The notes beneath the pieces were generated by a model, which searched no databases, was not told the origin of the DNA, and saw nothing but the letters and a program-made list of their open reading frames with translations. The position numbers and the translations under genes are program-made. A DNA stretch of 31,827 nucleotides, from IMG/VR virus record IMGVR_UViG_3300037502_000950, positions 1 to 31,827 of that record; one strand, 5' to 3'. Of this stretch, positions 22,860 through 29,224 are shown one piece after another; positions within the stretch are counted from its first letter, which is position 1, and each line of letters begins with the position of its first letter. This stretch comes from a virus.

Positions 22860-23804
22860 GTGCAGGTGTTAGCCAAAGCAAAGCATGGATCGCTGGAGTG
22901 GCTGCAAGCCCGATGGCGAGATGAGCAGGGAAGGTGTTTGTTCGGTGCTTCAGATGTTCCAGTGTTGATGGGTGCATCGCCTTACAAGAAGCGCAGTGAA
23001 CTATTCGCAGAGAAACTGCAGCCACCAACAGTGCAAGAAGAAACAGCAGTGTTCCGTCGTGGCAATGTGCTCGAGCCAGCACTCTTGAGTGAGGCTGCAC
23101 ACATTCTGCAGAGGGCGATTCACACTCCTGAAGTGATCTACAGGAAGGATCGACTGTCTGTGTCTTTGGATGGCGTGGACTCCACAGAGCATCCATCAGT
23201 GGTGGTGGAAGCCAAGACAACTACTCGTTACAGCATCCACGACTCGTCTGATCTTCCGCAGGAATGGCTGTGGCAAGGTTGGGCACAGCAGGCAGTGCTG
23301 AATGTTCCAGTGTGGTTCGTTGTGCTGGATCGTGACCTGCGGATCTCGTGTGTTGAGTTGCCAGAGAATGCTCGTGCAGTTGATTCACTGCTGATGGAGG
23401 CAGAACTGTTCGGGCAGTGGGTGGATGAGAACACGCCACCGATGGAAGAACTGGATGCGTTCAGTGCTGATGACATTGCTCGCATCTGGACTGCAACACC
23501 AGAGAGCACTGAACTCGATCCGAACTCTGCACCACTTTGGCTGGATCAGTTGCAGGCTGCGAGAGCAATGGCAAAAGAGGCTGAGCAGATGGAGTCAGAA
23601 GCCAAGGATGCACTGGCACGAATGCTTCTCAGTAGTGAAGTGGGCACGATCAATGGTGTCCCTGTGATCACTTGGAAGCAGCAAGCAGGCAAACGATCAC
23701 TGGACACGAAGCGATTGAAGGCTGAACTGCCTGATGTTGCTGCACAGTTTGAGCGTGAAGGCTCACCGTTTAGAGTGATGCGTGTCGTTGGCAAGGTGCA
23801 GTGA
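22860..23804 (+). CDS. YqaJ-type viral recombinase exonuclease
   Basis: A 314-residue protein. GTG 22860 follows GAAGGAG. The N-terminal half is a PD-(D/E)XK nuclease of the YqaJ/RecB-like type: GASDVPVLMGASPY (29-42), RGNVLEP with Glu72, SLDG with Asp104, VVEAKT with Glu117 and Lys119, and the later WLWQGWAQQ helix. The C-terminal 80 residues are helical with a strand-rich end (VPVITWKQQ). With the annealing candidate at 23986 it would form an exonuclease-annealing recombination pair. Confidence 0.88.
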   Translation: MQVLAKAKHGSLEWLQARWRDEQGRCLFGASDVPVLMGASPYKKRSELFAEKLQPPTVQEETAVFRRGNVLEPALLSEAAHILQRAIHTPEVIYRKDRLSVSLDGVDSTEHPSVVVEAKTTTRYSIHDSSDLPQEWLWQGWAQQAVLNVPVWFVVLDRDLRISCVELPENARAVDSLLMEAELFGQWVDENTPPMEELDAFSADDIARIWTATPESTELDPNSAPLWLDQLQAARAMAKEAEQMESEAKDALARMLLSSEVGTINGVPVITWKQQAGKRSLDTKRLKAELPDVAAQFEREGSPFRVMRVVGKVQ

Positions 23805-23983
23805 TGGTCAAACTTGTTTTGATGTTGCTATGCAACGAATGTGGTGAAGGCTTCTGGGATGAGTCTGCACAGTCAGTGAACGAGTTGCGTGATCTCGCAC
23901 ACAACAGAGGATGGAAAGAAAAGCAAAATGACATTGATCTTTGCGAACAGTGTCGTCACATAATCAGCAGAGAAGGAGAATAG
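23804..23983 (+). CDS. Zinc-ribbon-like small protein
   Basis: A 59-residue protein with CNEC near residue 10 and CEQC near residue 48, like the protein at 22647 (similar spacing, different sequence). A hydrophobic start (VKLVLMLL) is part of the first strand. The ATG shares its first base with the exonuclease stop; GTG 23801 is an alternative start. No assigned role. Confidence 0.66.
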   Translation: MVKLVLMLLCNECGEGFWDESAQSVNELRDLAHNRGWKEKQNDIDLCEQCRHIISREGE

Positions 23984-23985
23984 GA

Positions 23986-24660
23986 ATGGCATTCAACATG
24001 GATGGGTATGTCGATGTCGCAGAGCGCATCAGACAACTCAGAGAGAAGCACCCCGAAGCAGTGCTGCGACCTTGGAATCCCGATGAACCTTTCAAGGTGA
24101 TGAGCATCGGTAATCGTGAGTTCATCGTGTACACGGCTGCATGCTTCAGGACACCTGATGATCCGATGCCTGCTGTCGCTGTTGCTGCAGAACCTGCAGT
24201 CGGCAAGACAAATTACACACGGGACAGTGAAGTGATGAACGCCGAAACATCAGCGTGGGGCAGAGCGATTGTGGCTTGCCTTGCAGCAGACACACAGAAG
24301 ATCGCTTCGCTGGATGAAGTGCGCAACCGCAGGGCTGATGAAGTTCCTGCAGCACCAACACATCCGAGCAAGGGTGTGCGACCACCTGTGTTTGAGAAGC
24401 CTGAAGAGGCAGTGCAGATGCTGGTGGACAAGTTCGGTGGTGAAGTAGTGGATGATGCGCCCTCCGCAAACATCCGCAAGATTGCCAAGGCAACTCAGGC
24501 ACAGAAGGGACTGATAAGCAAACTGGCGAAGGAAGTATGCGATGGTGATGTGCAGCCACTCATCACTGAACTGTTCGGCAATGTTGGGCTGAATGATCTT
24601 GCGTCACCGCAAGCCTCTACGCTCATCAAGGCATTGATCGAACGGAAAGAAAACAAATGA
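23986..24660 (+). CDS. Putative single-strand annealing protein (ERF-like)
   Basis: A 224-residue protein. ATG 23986 follows GAAGGAG. Residues 80-110 include TRDSEVMNAETSAWGRAIVA, a motif seen in ERF-like annealing proteins, preceded by FIVYTAACFRTPDDPMPAVAV. The C-terminus (ATQAQKGLISKLAKE, SPQASTLIKALIERK) matches a small helical domain common at the end of actinophage annealing proteins. It is paired with the exonuclease upstream. Annealing activity is inferred from the pattern and context, not shown. Confidence 0.7.
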   Translation: MAFNMDGYVDVAERIRQLREKHPEAVLRPWNPDEPFKVMSIGNREFIVYTAACFRTPDDPMPAVAVAAEPAVGKTNYTRDSEVMNAETSAWGRAIVACLAADTQKIASLDEVRNRRADEVPAAPTHPSKGVRPPVFEKPEEAVQMLVDKFGGEVVDDAPSANIRKIAKATQAQKGLISKLAKEVCDGDVQPLITELFGNVGLNDLASPQASTLIKALIERKENK

Positions 24661-24854
24661 CTTCACCGCTACAAATACCCGACCCACGCTGGCTGGAATG
24701 GCTTGCCGTGTTGGGCAGGGTGGTGAACAGTGCACGACTTGTCACAGCGTTCGATGGAACTGATCGACAGTCACTGGATCAACTGCGTGATGCGCTGTAC
24801 GAGTTCGGCATCATCGATGAAGAGTTGAGTAGGAGTGAGCAAGATGAAGCGTGA
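24657..24854 (+). CDS. Hypothetical protein, 65 aa
   Basis: ATGA overlap with the preceding stop. Mostly helical, acidic protein (WLEWLAVLGRVVNSARLVTAFDGTDRQSLDQLRDALYEFGIIDEEL). It has no cysteines and no recognised family. It overlaps the start of the WhiB-like gene by 11 nt. Confidence 0.6.
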   Translation: MTSPLQIPDPRWLEWLAVLGRVVNSARLVTAFDGTDRQSLDQLRDALYEFGIIDEELSRSEQDEA

Positions 24855-25098
24855 CCACTGGAGAGAAGATGCAAAGTGCTTGGATCAACCGACACACATC
24901 TTCTTTCCAACTGGCAGAGGCACTGGAGAAGAACGATGGGATGCTGCGAAAGCAATCTGTCAATCGTGCACTGTGAAGAGGCAGTGCCTGAGTCTGGTGA
25001 TCAGGTTGGAAGAGCACGATGATCGTTGGGGTGTCTTTGGTGGGCTGTCACCGATGGAGCGCAGAGTCGTGAGGGCACAGAGAAAGCGAAGTGCGTGA
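24844..25098 (+). CDS. WhiB-family transcriptional regulator
   Basis: An 84-residue protein. Cys12, Cys39, Cys42 and Cys48 give the WhiB pattern C-x26-C-x2-C-x5-C that binds a 4Fe-4S cluster. GVFGGLSPMER matches the G(V/I)(W/F)GG turn, and the C-terminus is basic (RRVVRAQRKRSA). WhiB proteins bind the host sigma factor and are confined to actinobacteria and their phages. ATG 24844 has AGGAG (24831-24835) at good distance; GTG 24835 would sit too close to that site. It is likely used to redirect host transcription, by analogy with phage WhiB proteins such as that of mycobacteriophage TM4. Confidence 0.9.
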   Translation: MKRDHWREDAKCLDQPTHIFFPTGRGTGEERWDAAKAICQSCTVKRQCLSLVIRLEEHDDRWGVFGGLSPMERRVVRAQRKRSA

Positions 25099-25196
25099 TG
25101 GTCGTGATTGGTGTGCGTTCCTATGTGTGCCAGTGCAGAGCACCTGTACCAGCGAACCCGATGTGTGGAGACAAAGGAGTCGAGGACGATGAATGA
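25098..25196 (+). CDS. Possible micro-protein, 32 aa
   Basis: ATG 25098 shares a base with the WhiB stop (TGATG) and the frame ends at 25196, overlapping the next gene start at 25189 by 8 nt. The product has three Cys (VCQC and MCGDKG) and an acidic end. It exactly fills the gap between two genes with the coupling pattern used elsewhere in this genome, but it is very short and I know no family. Confidence 0.4.
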   Translation: MVVIGVRSYVCQCRAPVPANPMCGDKGVEDDE

Positions 25197-25704
25197 AAAG
25201 ATCCATTTAGAGAAGCCTGATCTGGTTGCGCATTTGACTGTGCCAACAGATGATCGCAAGGGCGACTGCCAAGGCAACCGTGACAAGTGCAGCCTGCCTG
25301 AGTGCCCGAAGTTTGGTTTGTTGGGCAAAGCAGGGCGTGATGGGAAACGCCGTGTAAAGGGATGCAACGATCCTGTGGCGAGAGGCAAAAGAAACCGTGC
25401 AAAGGGTGACAGCAAAGCAAGAAAGGCAAGACGCATGCTCGGTCTATCTGCAACAGGTAAAGCAGGGACACGACACGAAGAGCATTGGGGAGGCATGCTG
25501 CGAGTCGAAGTGAAGGCTGGTGCTCAGGTGCATGCCATTGCAACGAGGTTCAATAATGCAAAAGCACAGAGTGATGAAGCCAAAGCACTTGGAGATGTGC
25601 GCCCCTTTGCGATGATAGCGATGCCTGACGGCAGTTCAGATGGGATCGTGTTGATGACTCTTCAAGAGTTCTCAGACATTCTTGCGTGTATTGATCCGCA
25701 GTGA
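25189..25704 (+). CDS. Putative zinc-binding PD-(D/E)XK-type nuclease
   Basis: A 171-residue protein starting at ATG 25189 with AAGGAG 10 nt upstream. Residues 27-59 have four Cys (27, 34, 39, 59), which could bind zinc. Residues 55-82 are very basic. RHEEHW (95-100) and RVEVKAG (105-111; Glu107-x-Lys109) match the glutamate and E-x-K of restriction-fold nucleases. A Holliday-junction resolvase or another DNA nuclease is possible. The fold call is inferred from these few residues. Confidence 0.6.
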   Translation: MNEKIHLEKPDLVAHLTVPTDDRKGDCQGNRDKCSLPECPKFGLLGKAGRDGKRRVKGCNDPVARGKRNRAKGDSKARKARRMLGLSATGKAGTRHEEHWGGMLRVEVKAGAQVHAIATRFNNAKAQSDEAKALGDVRPFAMIAMPDGSSDGIVLMTLQEFSDILACIDPQ

Positions 25705-26132
25705 GCAAGGTATTCGACCAGAGACACTACGACCAAGACGACAACGCCAAGCACGATCTGATCGATTGGCTGGAGAAGCAAAAGGGGTTCATGGCGTGGG
25801 TGAATGATGACCAGTACGGCATTGATGTGCAAGCCATACGCAATGGGGAACAGTTCGAGTTCGAGGTCGAGGTCAAACACAATTGGGACACAAACGCATT
25901 CCCGTTTGACACTGTGCACTGGTCGGCAAGAAAACTGAAGTTCGCAAAGCCATCGAAGTTGAATTGGTTTGTGATGTTCAACAATGCTCGCACACGAGCA
26001 CTGTTCGCTAGTGGCGAGGTTCTTTTGTCCTGTCCTGTGGTGATCAAGAATACGAAATACACGCAGGGCGAAAAGTTTGTGGAAGTTCCGTTGTCGAGAT
26101 GTATCTTTAGAACCATGAAGGAGGGTGTGTGA
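25701..26132 (+). CDS. Putative PD-(D/E)XK-fold endonuclease
   Basis: A 143-residue protein. GTG 25701 overlaps the preceding stop. Residues YGIDVQAI (Asp42) and EVEVKH (Glu57, Lys59), with 14 residues between Asp and Glu, form a D-xn-E-x-K nuclease motif, and the strand before it (MAWVNDDQYG) is typical of this fold. Small proteins of this kind act as resolvases or restriction-like nucleases. The next gene overlaps it by 4 nt. Confidence 0.62.
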   Translation: MSKVFDQRHYDQDDNAKHDLIDWLEKQKGFMAWVNDDQYGIDVQAIRNGEQFEFEVEVKHNWDTNAFPFDTVHWSARKLKFAKPSKLNWFVMFNNARTRALFASGEVLLSCPVVIKNTKYTQGEKFVEVPLSRCIFRTMKEGV

Positions 26133-26578
26133 CACCAGCGCAAATCGAGGGGATGATTGATCGGATCTGTGGTATCTATCCGACGAATAATGTGTATCGA
26201 AAAGGGATGCGTAGCACTTGGAGTCAAGACGACTTCCTGTTGAGTGTCGATGTGGATGATGCTCGCAAGGTGATGGATCTCGTCGAGGTTCATGGGAAGG
26301 TGCCTTCGCTGCCTGAGATCAAACAGATGTTGCGAATGATGTGGAACAAGTCTGCAACGCATCAGCCGATTGTGGTGAAGTGCGAGATCTGTGCAGAGAG
26401 TGGTTGGGACACAGGGATTCGTTTGAAGAAAGATCCGACAGCGATGTACGGGTGTGTCGTTAGTGAGTATGTGACCACCGAAGAGTTTCTGGGCAACACC
26501 TATTCGGTCGTCAGACCGTGTGCATGCCCGAATGGTCAAGAGCGAGCACAGGTTCTGCGGACTCTGAAGCGTTCCTGA
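26129..26578 (+). CDS. Hypothetical zinc-binding protein, 149 aa
   Basis: GTG 26129 overlaps the previous stop. The N-terminal half is helical (PAQIEGMIDRICGIYPTN, DARKVMDLVEVHGKVPSLPEIKQMLRMMW), and the second half has a CEIC pair and CAC close to residue 132, a possible zinc site. Such proteins with a helical start and a Cys pair next to recombination genes can act in replication, for example as loader-like or organiser proteins, but this is only a suggestion. No ATPase motif is present. Confidence 0.62.
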   Translation: MTPAQIEGMIDRICGIYPTNNVYRKGMRSTWSQDDFLLSVDVDDARKVMDLVEVHGKVPSLPEIKQMLRMMWNKSATHQPIVVKCEICAESGWDTGIRLKKDPTAMYGCVVSEYVTTEEFLGNTYSVVRPCACPNGQERAQVLRTLKRS

Positions 26579-26918
26579 TTAGCAAAGACAACTGAGAAGA
26601 AGAACACGACCTAGCAGGGGTTGCGCCTTGTGTGGATGACACTCGGAAACGAGGGTAGATCGCCCTGCGCTTGAACATGAAGGACGAGATGGAATACGCA
26701 AGAGGGCGAGGCACTGTGCAGTTGGTTTTGGGTATCGGAGTGAGGCATCCCGATGGGAGGAACAAACCAGAGTCTGCTGCTAAGGTCAAAGTGACACGCC
26801 GACATGATGGCGAACGATGTGCGCACAGATGATGCGCTGCGGATGACTCCACTAGGGAGATGACAGAACACACAAAAGAGTTCTACATACACACATTCAG
26901 AGAGAAGGAGGAAGGCGA
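26579..26918 (+). other. 340-nt intergenic region with possible RNA structure
   Basis: No convincing gene of normal size lies here. GCAGGG (26614-26619) and CCCTGC (26663-26668) enclose CTCG-GAAA-CGAG (26642-26653), a GNRA-capped hairpin, so a folded RNA is possible. A 51-codon frame (26677-26832) without a ribosome site is listed separately. Ribosome site AGGAGG at 26906-26911 belongs to the next gene. No promoter of the P1-P4 type is visible. Confidence 0.45.
26677..26832 (+). CDS. Possible small ORF, 51 aa
   Basis: ATG 26677 opens a 51-codon basic protein (LVLGIGVRHPDGRNKP, KVKVTRRHDGERC). I see no ribosome binding site upstream and no family. The rest of the intergenic gap would be otherwise unexplained, so I list it with low confidence. 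Confidence 0.22.
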   Translation: MKDEMEYARGRGTVQLVLGIGVRHPDGRNKPESAAKVKVTRRHDGERCAHR

Positions 26919-27464
26919 ATGTTCATGAAAAAATTGGTTGCGATGTTGGTGTTGAGTGTTGGTGGATTTATTGGAATCGCCCACGCTGCTGAAGCACCGA
27001 CAGACTTGAAAAGTTCACAACAGATGGTGTGGTTGGTTTACGATGCGAAAAGTAGTCATGTGAGCCAACAATTCGTTTCGTTGGTGCCGACTGTGTTCCG
27101 TCATGGTGACTGTTCATGGGTTGAGCCTGTTGCTCTTGAGGCTGGATGGCGCAAACAGGATCTGACAAAATTGATTCACATCATCAAGCGTGAATCTGGT
27201 TGCTGTCCTCGTCGCATTGGTGGAAGCGTGGTGGACAAGAACTGCAACACGATTCGCATGGCAACTTGGAAACACCCAAGTGATTCAGGACTGCTGCAGA
27301 TCAATGGCGTGCACTGGAAACAGGATCATGCGCAGTACCACGGACTCGTGTGCGAGCGAATGGGTGTGTGCACTCAGGAACCATTGCTCGACCCTCTGAC
27401 CAACTTGAAGGCTGGTCGTTTGCTGTTCGAGGTTGCTGGCTGGTCGCCTTGGAGAGTGGGTTAG
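26919..27464 (+). CDS. Secreted lysozyme-like / lytic transglycosylase enzyme
   Basis: A 181-residue protein. Residues 1-26 form a signal peptide (KK, hydrophobic core, AHAAEA cleavage region). The catalytic-type Glu92 lies in IIKRESG, followed by SDSGLLQIN (121-129) and the closing DPLTNLKAGRLLFEVAGWSPW, the layout of SLT/goose-type lysozyme folds. Several Cys could form disulfides outside the cell. ATG 26919 is 7 nt after AGGAGG. It is well separated from the lysis genes at 17952-18882; a role in DNA entry or wall remodelling is possible. Confidence 0.78.
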   Translation: MFMKKLVAMLVLSVGGFIGIAHAAEAPTDLKSSQQMVWLVYDAKSSHVSQQFVSLVPTVFRHGDCSWVEPVALEAGWRKQDLTKLIHIIKRESGCCPRRIGGSVVDKNCNTIRMATWKHPSDSGLLQINGVHWKQDHAQYHGLVCERMGVCTQEPLLDPLTNLKAGRLLFEVAGWSPWRVG

Positions 27465-27468
27465 GAGG

Positions 27469-27532
27469 CTTCCAGATCGTTTGGAAAGTGTCTGGGGTGG
27501 GGTGTTTGGGCAAGATTTTTTCCAAGTTTTTT
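27469..27532 (+). terminator. Terminator region after the lysozyme-like gene
   Basis: CTTCCA and TGGAAAG flank GATCGTT to form a short hairpin just after the stop, and T-runs follow (a T6 near 27507-27518 and another near 27527-27532) with TTGG/CCAA able to pair around the first. This is a plausible intrinsic terminator before the palindrome and P4. Confidence 0.5.
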
Positions 27533-27537
27533 CTGCG

Positions 27538-27552
27538 CCTTACTGCGTAAGG
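27538..27552. repeat. Palindromic motif, copy 3 (perfect)
   Basis: CCTTAC-TGC-GTAAGG is a perfect palindrome with 6-bp arms, 31 nt before the -35 box of P4. It has the same sequence core as copy 1 at 20763. Confidence 0.7.
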
Positions 27553-27583
27553 GTTTGACGGCATGCCATTCTTGGTTTGATTC

Positions 27584-27611
27584 TTGGAACTGTCCTCACA
27601 GTCTGTATGCT
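27584..27611 (+). promoter_or_regulatory. Promoter P4 of the conserved family
   Basis: TTGGAA (27584-27589), a 16-nt spacer containing TGTCCTCA, and TATGCT (27606-27611). The A of ATG 27618 is again the seventh base after the -10 box. The spacer is 2 nt shorter than in P1-P3 if TATGCT is the -10. Confidence 0.72.
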
Positions 27612-27617
27612 GGAGAC

Positions 27618-27917
27618 ATGAACAGCACCACAACATCACGCCTTGCCAAGTACCGCACCGCAGACGGCACCCTTTGGAGGGCTGCAACTGCTGACGAGGT
27701 TGCTGCTCAAATTGAGCATGATGCAACTCGTCGCCTGAGCACACTTGAGCGTTCACGCCCAAAGCGCAAGAGCACACGGACTCACCTTGACCTTGTGCCA
27801 CTTGTAGGAATCAAAAAGTTCGCTTGGATGGAACCTCATGCACTTGTTGATCTGGTCGGAATAGATGGCAGGACTTCAGTGATTCAGGTGCGCATGAGTG
27901 ATCTGGAGGTTCTCTAG
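27618..27917 (+). CDS. Hypothetical early protein, probably leaderless
   Basis: A 99-residue protein. ATG 27618 is the predicted transcription start of P4 and no Shine-Dalgarno precedes it. Basic N-terminal half (STTTSRLAKYRTADGTLWRAATADEVAAQIEHDATRRLSTLERSRPKRKS) and a strand-rich second half (LVPLVGIKKFAWMEPHALVDLVGI, TSVIQVRMSDLEVL). I know no family. The gene ends immediately before RNA element B. Confidence 0.65.
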   Translation: MNSTTTSRLAKYRTADGTLWRAATADEVAAQIEHDATRRLSTLERSRPKRKSTRTHLDLVPLVGIKKFAWMEPHALVDLVGIDGRTSVIQVRMSDLEVL

Positions 27918-27994
27918 AAGGCGAAACGCTCGCAAGAGTGTCTGTGTGGGATCGCTGCCCACGCACTGAAGAGCCAAGCGAAACAAAAGGAGAA
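27918..27994 (+). ncRNA. Structured RNA element with pseudoknot, copy B
   Basis: It begins right after TAG 27915-27917. Hairpin 1: ACGCUC (27926-27931), GCAA loop, GAGUGU (27936-27941). Hairpin 2: GUGUGGG (27944-27950), loop AUCGCUG, CCCACGC (27958-27964). Loop UCGCU (27952-27956) pairs with AGCGA (27977-27981). Compared with copy A, the first pair of hairpin 2 changes from C-G to G-C, its second from U-A to U-G, and the second pair of the pseudoknot from G-C to C-G. The 12-nt linker is conserved (CUGAAGAGCCA). Confidence 0.75.
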
Positions 27995-27999
27995 ACAAG

Positions 28000-28239
28000 A
28001 TGGAAGCAGCAGTGAAGTTTCAAGTAGGTCAGGAACTGGCAACACGATCATTCGCTGATTGGGATTGCATCTTCCGCTTCAAGGTTCTCAGCCGTACCGC
28101 CAAGTTCGTCACCTTGGAATACTACGGAGAGCCAAAGCGAGTCGGCATCAAGATCGATCGAGATGGCGTCGAATACTGCTTGCCACTCGGCAACTACTCG
28201 ATGGCAGCAGTCGTCAAGGCAAACAGCACCAACATCTGA
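28000..28239 (+). CDS. Hypothetical protein downstream of RNA element B
   Basis: A 79-residue protein, strand-rich (VGQELATRSFADWDCIFRFKVLSRTAKFVTLEYYGEPKRVGIKIDRDGVEYCLPLG), probably a small barrel. Similar proteins occur widely on phages and plasmids without known function. The N-terminus MEAAVKF recalls METAVKQ of the gene at 20860. AGGAG just before ATG 28000 adjoins the pseudoknot of the RNA element. Confidence 0.65.
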   Translation: MEAAVKFQVGQELATRSFADWDCIFRFKVLSRTAKFVTLEYYGEPKRVGIKIDRDGVEYCLPLGNYSMAAVVKANSTNI

Positions 28240-28279
28240 ACCAGCCAATACACTCAACAAAGGAAAGAGGGGAAACGAA

Positions 28280-28513
28280 ATGGCAACCAAAACAAAGAAG
28301 CATGAGTGCCCGTATTGCGATCAGTCATTCATCAAACTGAACGACAAACTGATCCACTTCCACCAACAGCACCTGCACAAAGACACCGACATGCGACGCA
28401 CCGTGTCCTGCTGGTCATGCGCAAAGCAGGTTCACATAGATCACACCCACTGCAGCCACTGCGGATGGGAACGATCAGAAGCACACAAGAAAGGGACACA
28501 AAATGTCGCCTAA
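28280..28513 (+). CDS. Zinc finger protein with C2H2-like and zinc-ribbon motifs
   Basis: A 77-residue protein starting at ATG 28280 (GAGGGG upstream). Residues about 10-33 read CPYCDQSF, then 12 residues from the second Cys to a His, then H-x4-H, close to a classical C2H2 finger with Phe in place. A CWSC and a CSHC pair follow near residues 45-60. It may bind nucleic acid or mediate protein contacts. The stop overlaps the next gene by 11 nt. Confidence 0.7.
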   Translation: MATKTKKHECPYCDQSFIKLNDKLIHFHQQHLHKDTDMRRTVSCWSCAKQVHIDHTHCSHCGWERSEAHKKGTQNVA

Positions 28514-28778
28514 AGAGATCAACAAGAAACAGCACCTAGACAACATCGAGATCGTGGACACACCACACCTAGCGATCTACGAGTTGAAACTGGTCGTCGC
28601 AATGGAAGAATACGACGAGGCAGATCCCATCACCGCAGGCGAATGGCTCATCAACCTTCTCACGCTCGCTGCTGATGGAGTGGACATCAAGATCGAAGCA
28701 TCCGAGTTCATGCGCTGCTGCATCACCAACGAAGAACGCAGAGTGCACCTGTGCACAGTTGAAAGGGTGGAAGCATGA
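28503..28778 (+). CDS. Hypothetical protein, 91 aa
   Basis: An acidic, mostly helical protein (KLVVAMEEYDEADPITAGEWLINLLTLAADGVDIKIEASEFMRCC). ATG 28503 lies inside the end of the zinc finger gene and its stop overlaps the next start (ATGA). I do not recognise a family. Confidence 0.62.
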   Translation: MSPKEINKKQHLDNIEIVDTPHLAIYELKLVVAMEEYDEADPITAGEWLINLLTLAADGVDIKIEASEFMRCCITNEERRVHLCTVERVEA

Positions 28779-28969
28779 GTGAAGCAACACAGGAAGGAAT
28801 TGTGATGATGTTTCTGCTGGTCGGTATGGTCATCGTGTGGGGCATCTGGCTAACGAAGATGCTGCGCAAGTGGGCTGATGAGGAAGTCCGTTGGGCTGCA
28901 CGACATGAGCAGATCCGACTGATGGAACAACGCCGACACGAAGCGAGGAACTACCGCAAGCACGATTAG
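28775..28969 (+). CDS. Single-pass membrane protein, 64 aa
   Basis: One transmembrane segment (IVMMFLLVGMVIVWGIWLTKML) followed by a basic, helical cytoplasmic tail rich in Arg, Glu and His (EVRWAARHEQIRLMEQRRHEARN). ATGA overlap with the preceding gene. Its function is unknown. Confidence 0.62.
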   Translation: MSEATQEGIVMMFLLVGMVIVWGIWLTKMLRKWADEEVRWAARHEQIRLMEQRRHEARNYRKHD

Positions 28970-28976
28970 TATCAAC

Positions 28977-29065
28977 GATCTCCCTTGGCAAGCAGCGCAC
29001 ACCCGACACGGTTTCCCCCTCCTTTTCCGTGTGAGTGTGACCACCTGCAATGGTGGCAAGGGATC
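28977..29065 (+). ncRNA. Three-way-junction-like RNA before the gene at 29090
   Basis: Outer stem: GATC and CCCTTG (28977-28987, one bulged T) with CAAGGG and ATC (29057-29065). Inside, CACAC and ACACGG pair with CCGTGT and GTGTG to form a long hairpin with a pyrimidine-rich loop, and CCACC with GGTGG forms a second (loop TGCAAT). It lies between 28969 and 29090, just upstream of GAGAGAGG. It could be a cis-regulatory RNA or a processing signal; there is only one copy, so no covariation test is possible. Confidence 0.55.
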
Positions 29066-29089
29066 TAATCCAGAGAGAGGAACAACACG

Positions 29090-29224
29090 ATGACACTGAA
29101 TGACCTCAACAACGCTGTGAAGTTTCTGCGCAGGCTAAGCGTTGGACAGATGGAGGTCGATGCGCTGATCAAAACAGTCGAAGCATTAGAAGCCGAAATC
29201 GAAAAGAGAAAGAGGAAGAAGTGA
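29090..29224 (+). CDS. Small helical protein, 44 aa
   Basis: ATG 29090 follows GAGAGAGG. The product (NDLNNAVKFLRRLSVGQMEVDALIKTVEALEAEIEKRKRKK) is a helical hairpin with a very basic end. The stop at 29222 overlaps the next GTG start, the same coupling as elsewhere, so I consider it real. No family is known to me. Confidence 0.6.
   Translation: MTLNDLNNAVKFLRRLSVGQMEVDALIKTVEALEAEIEKRKRKK

Noticed and set aside
26614-26668. tRNA-like fold
   Set aside because: The closing 6-bp stem and one GAAA-capped hairpin are present, but the total is 55 nt with no anticodon or T-arm consensus and no acceptor end.
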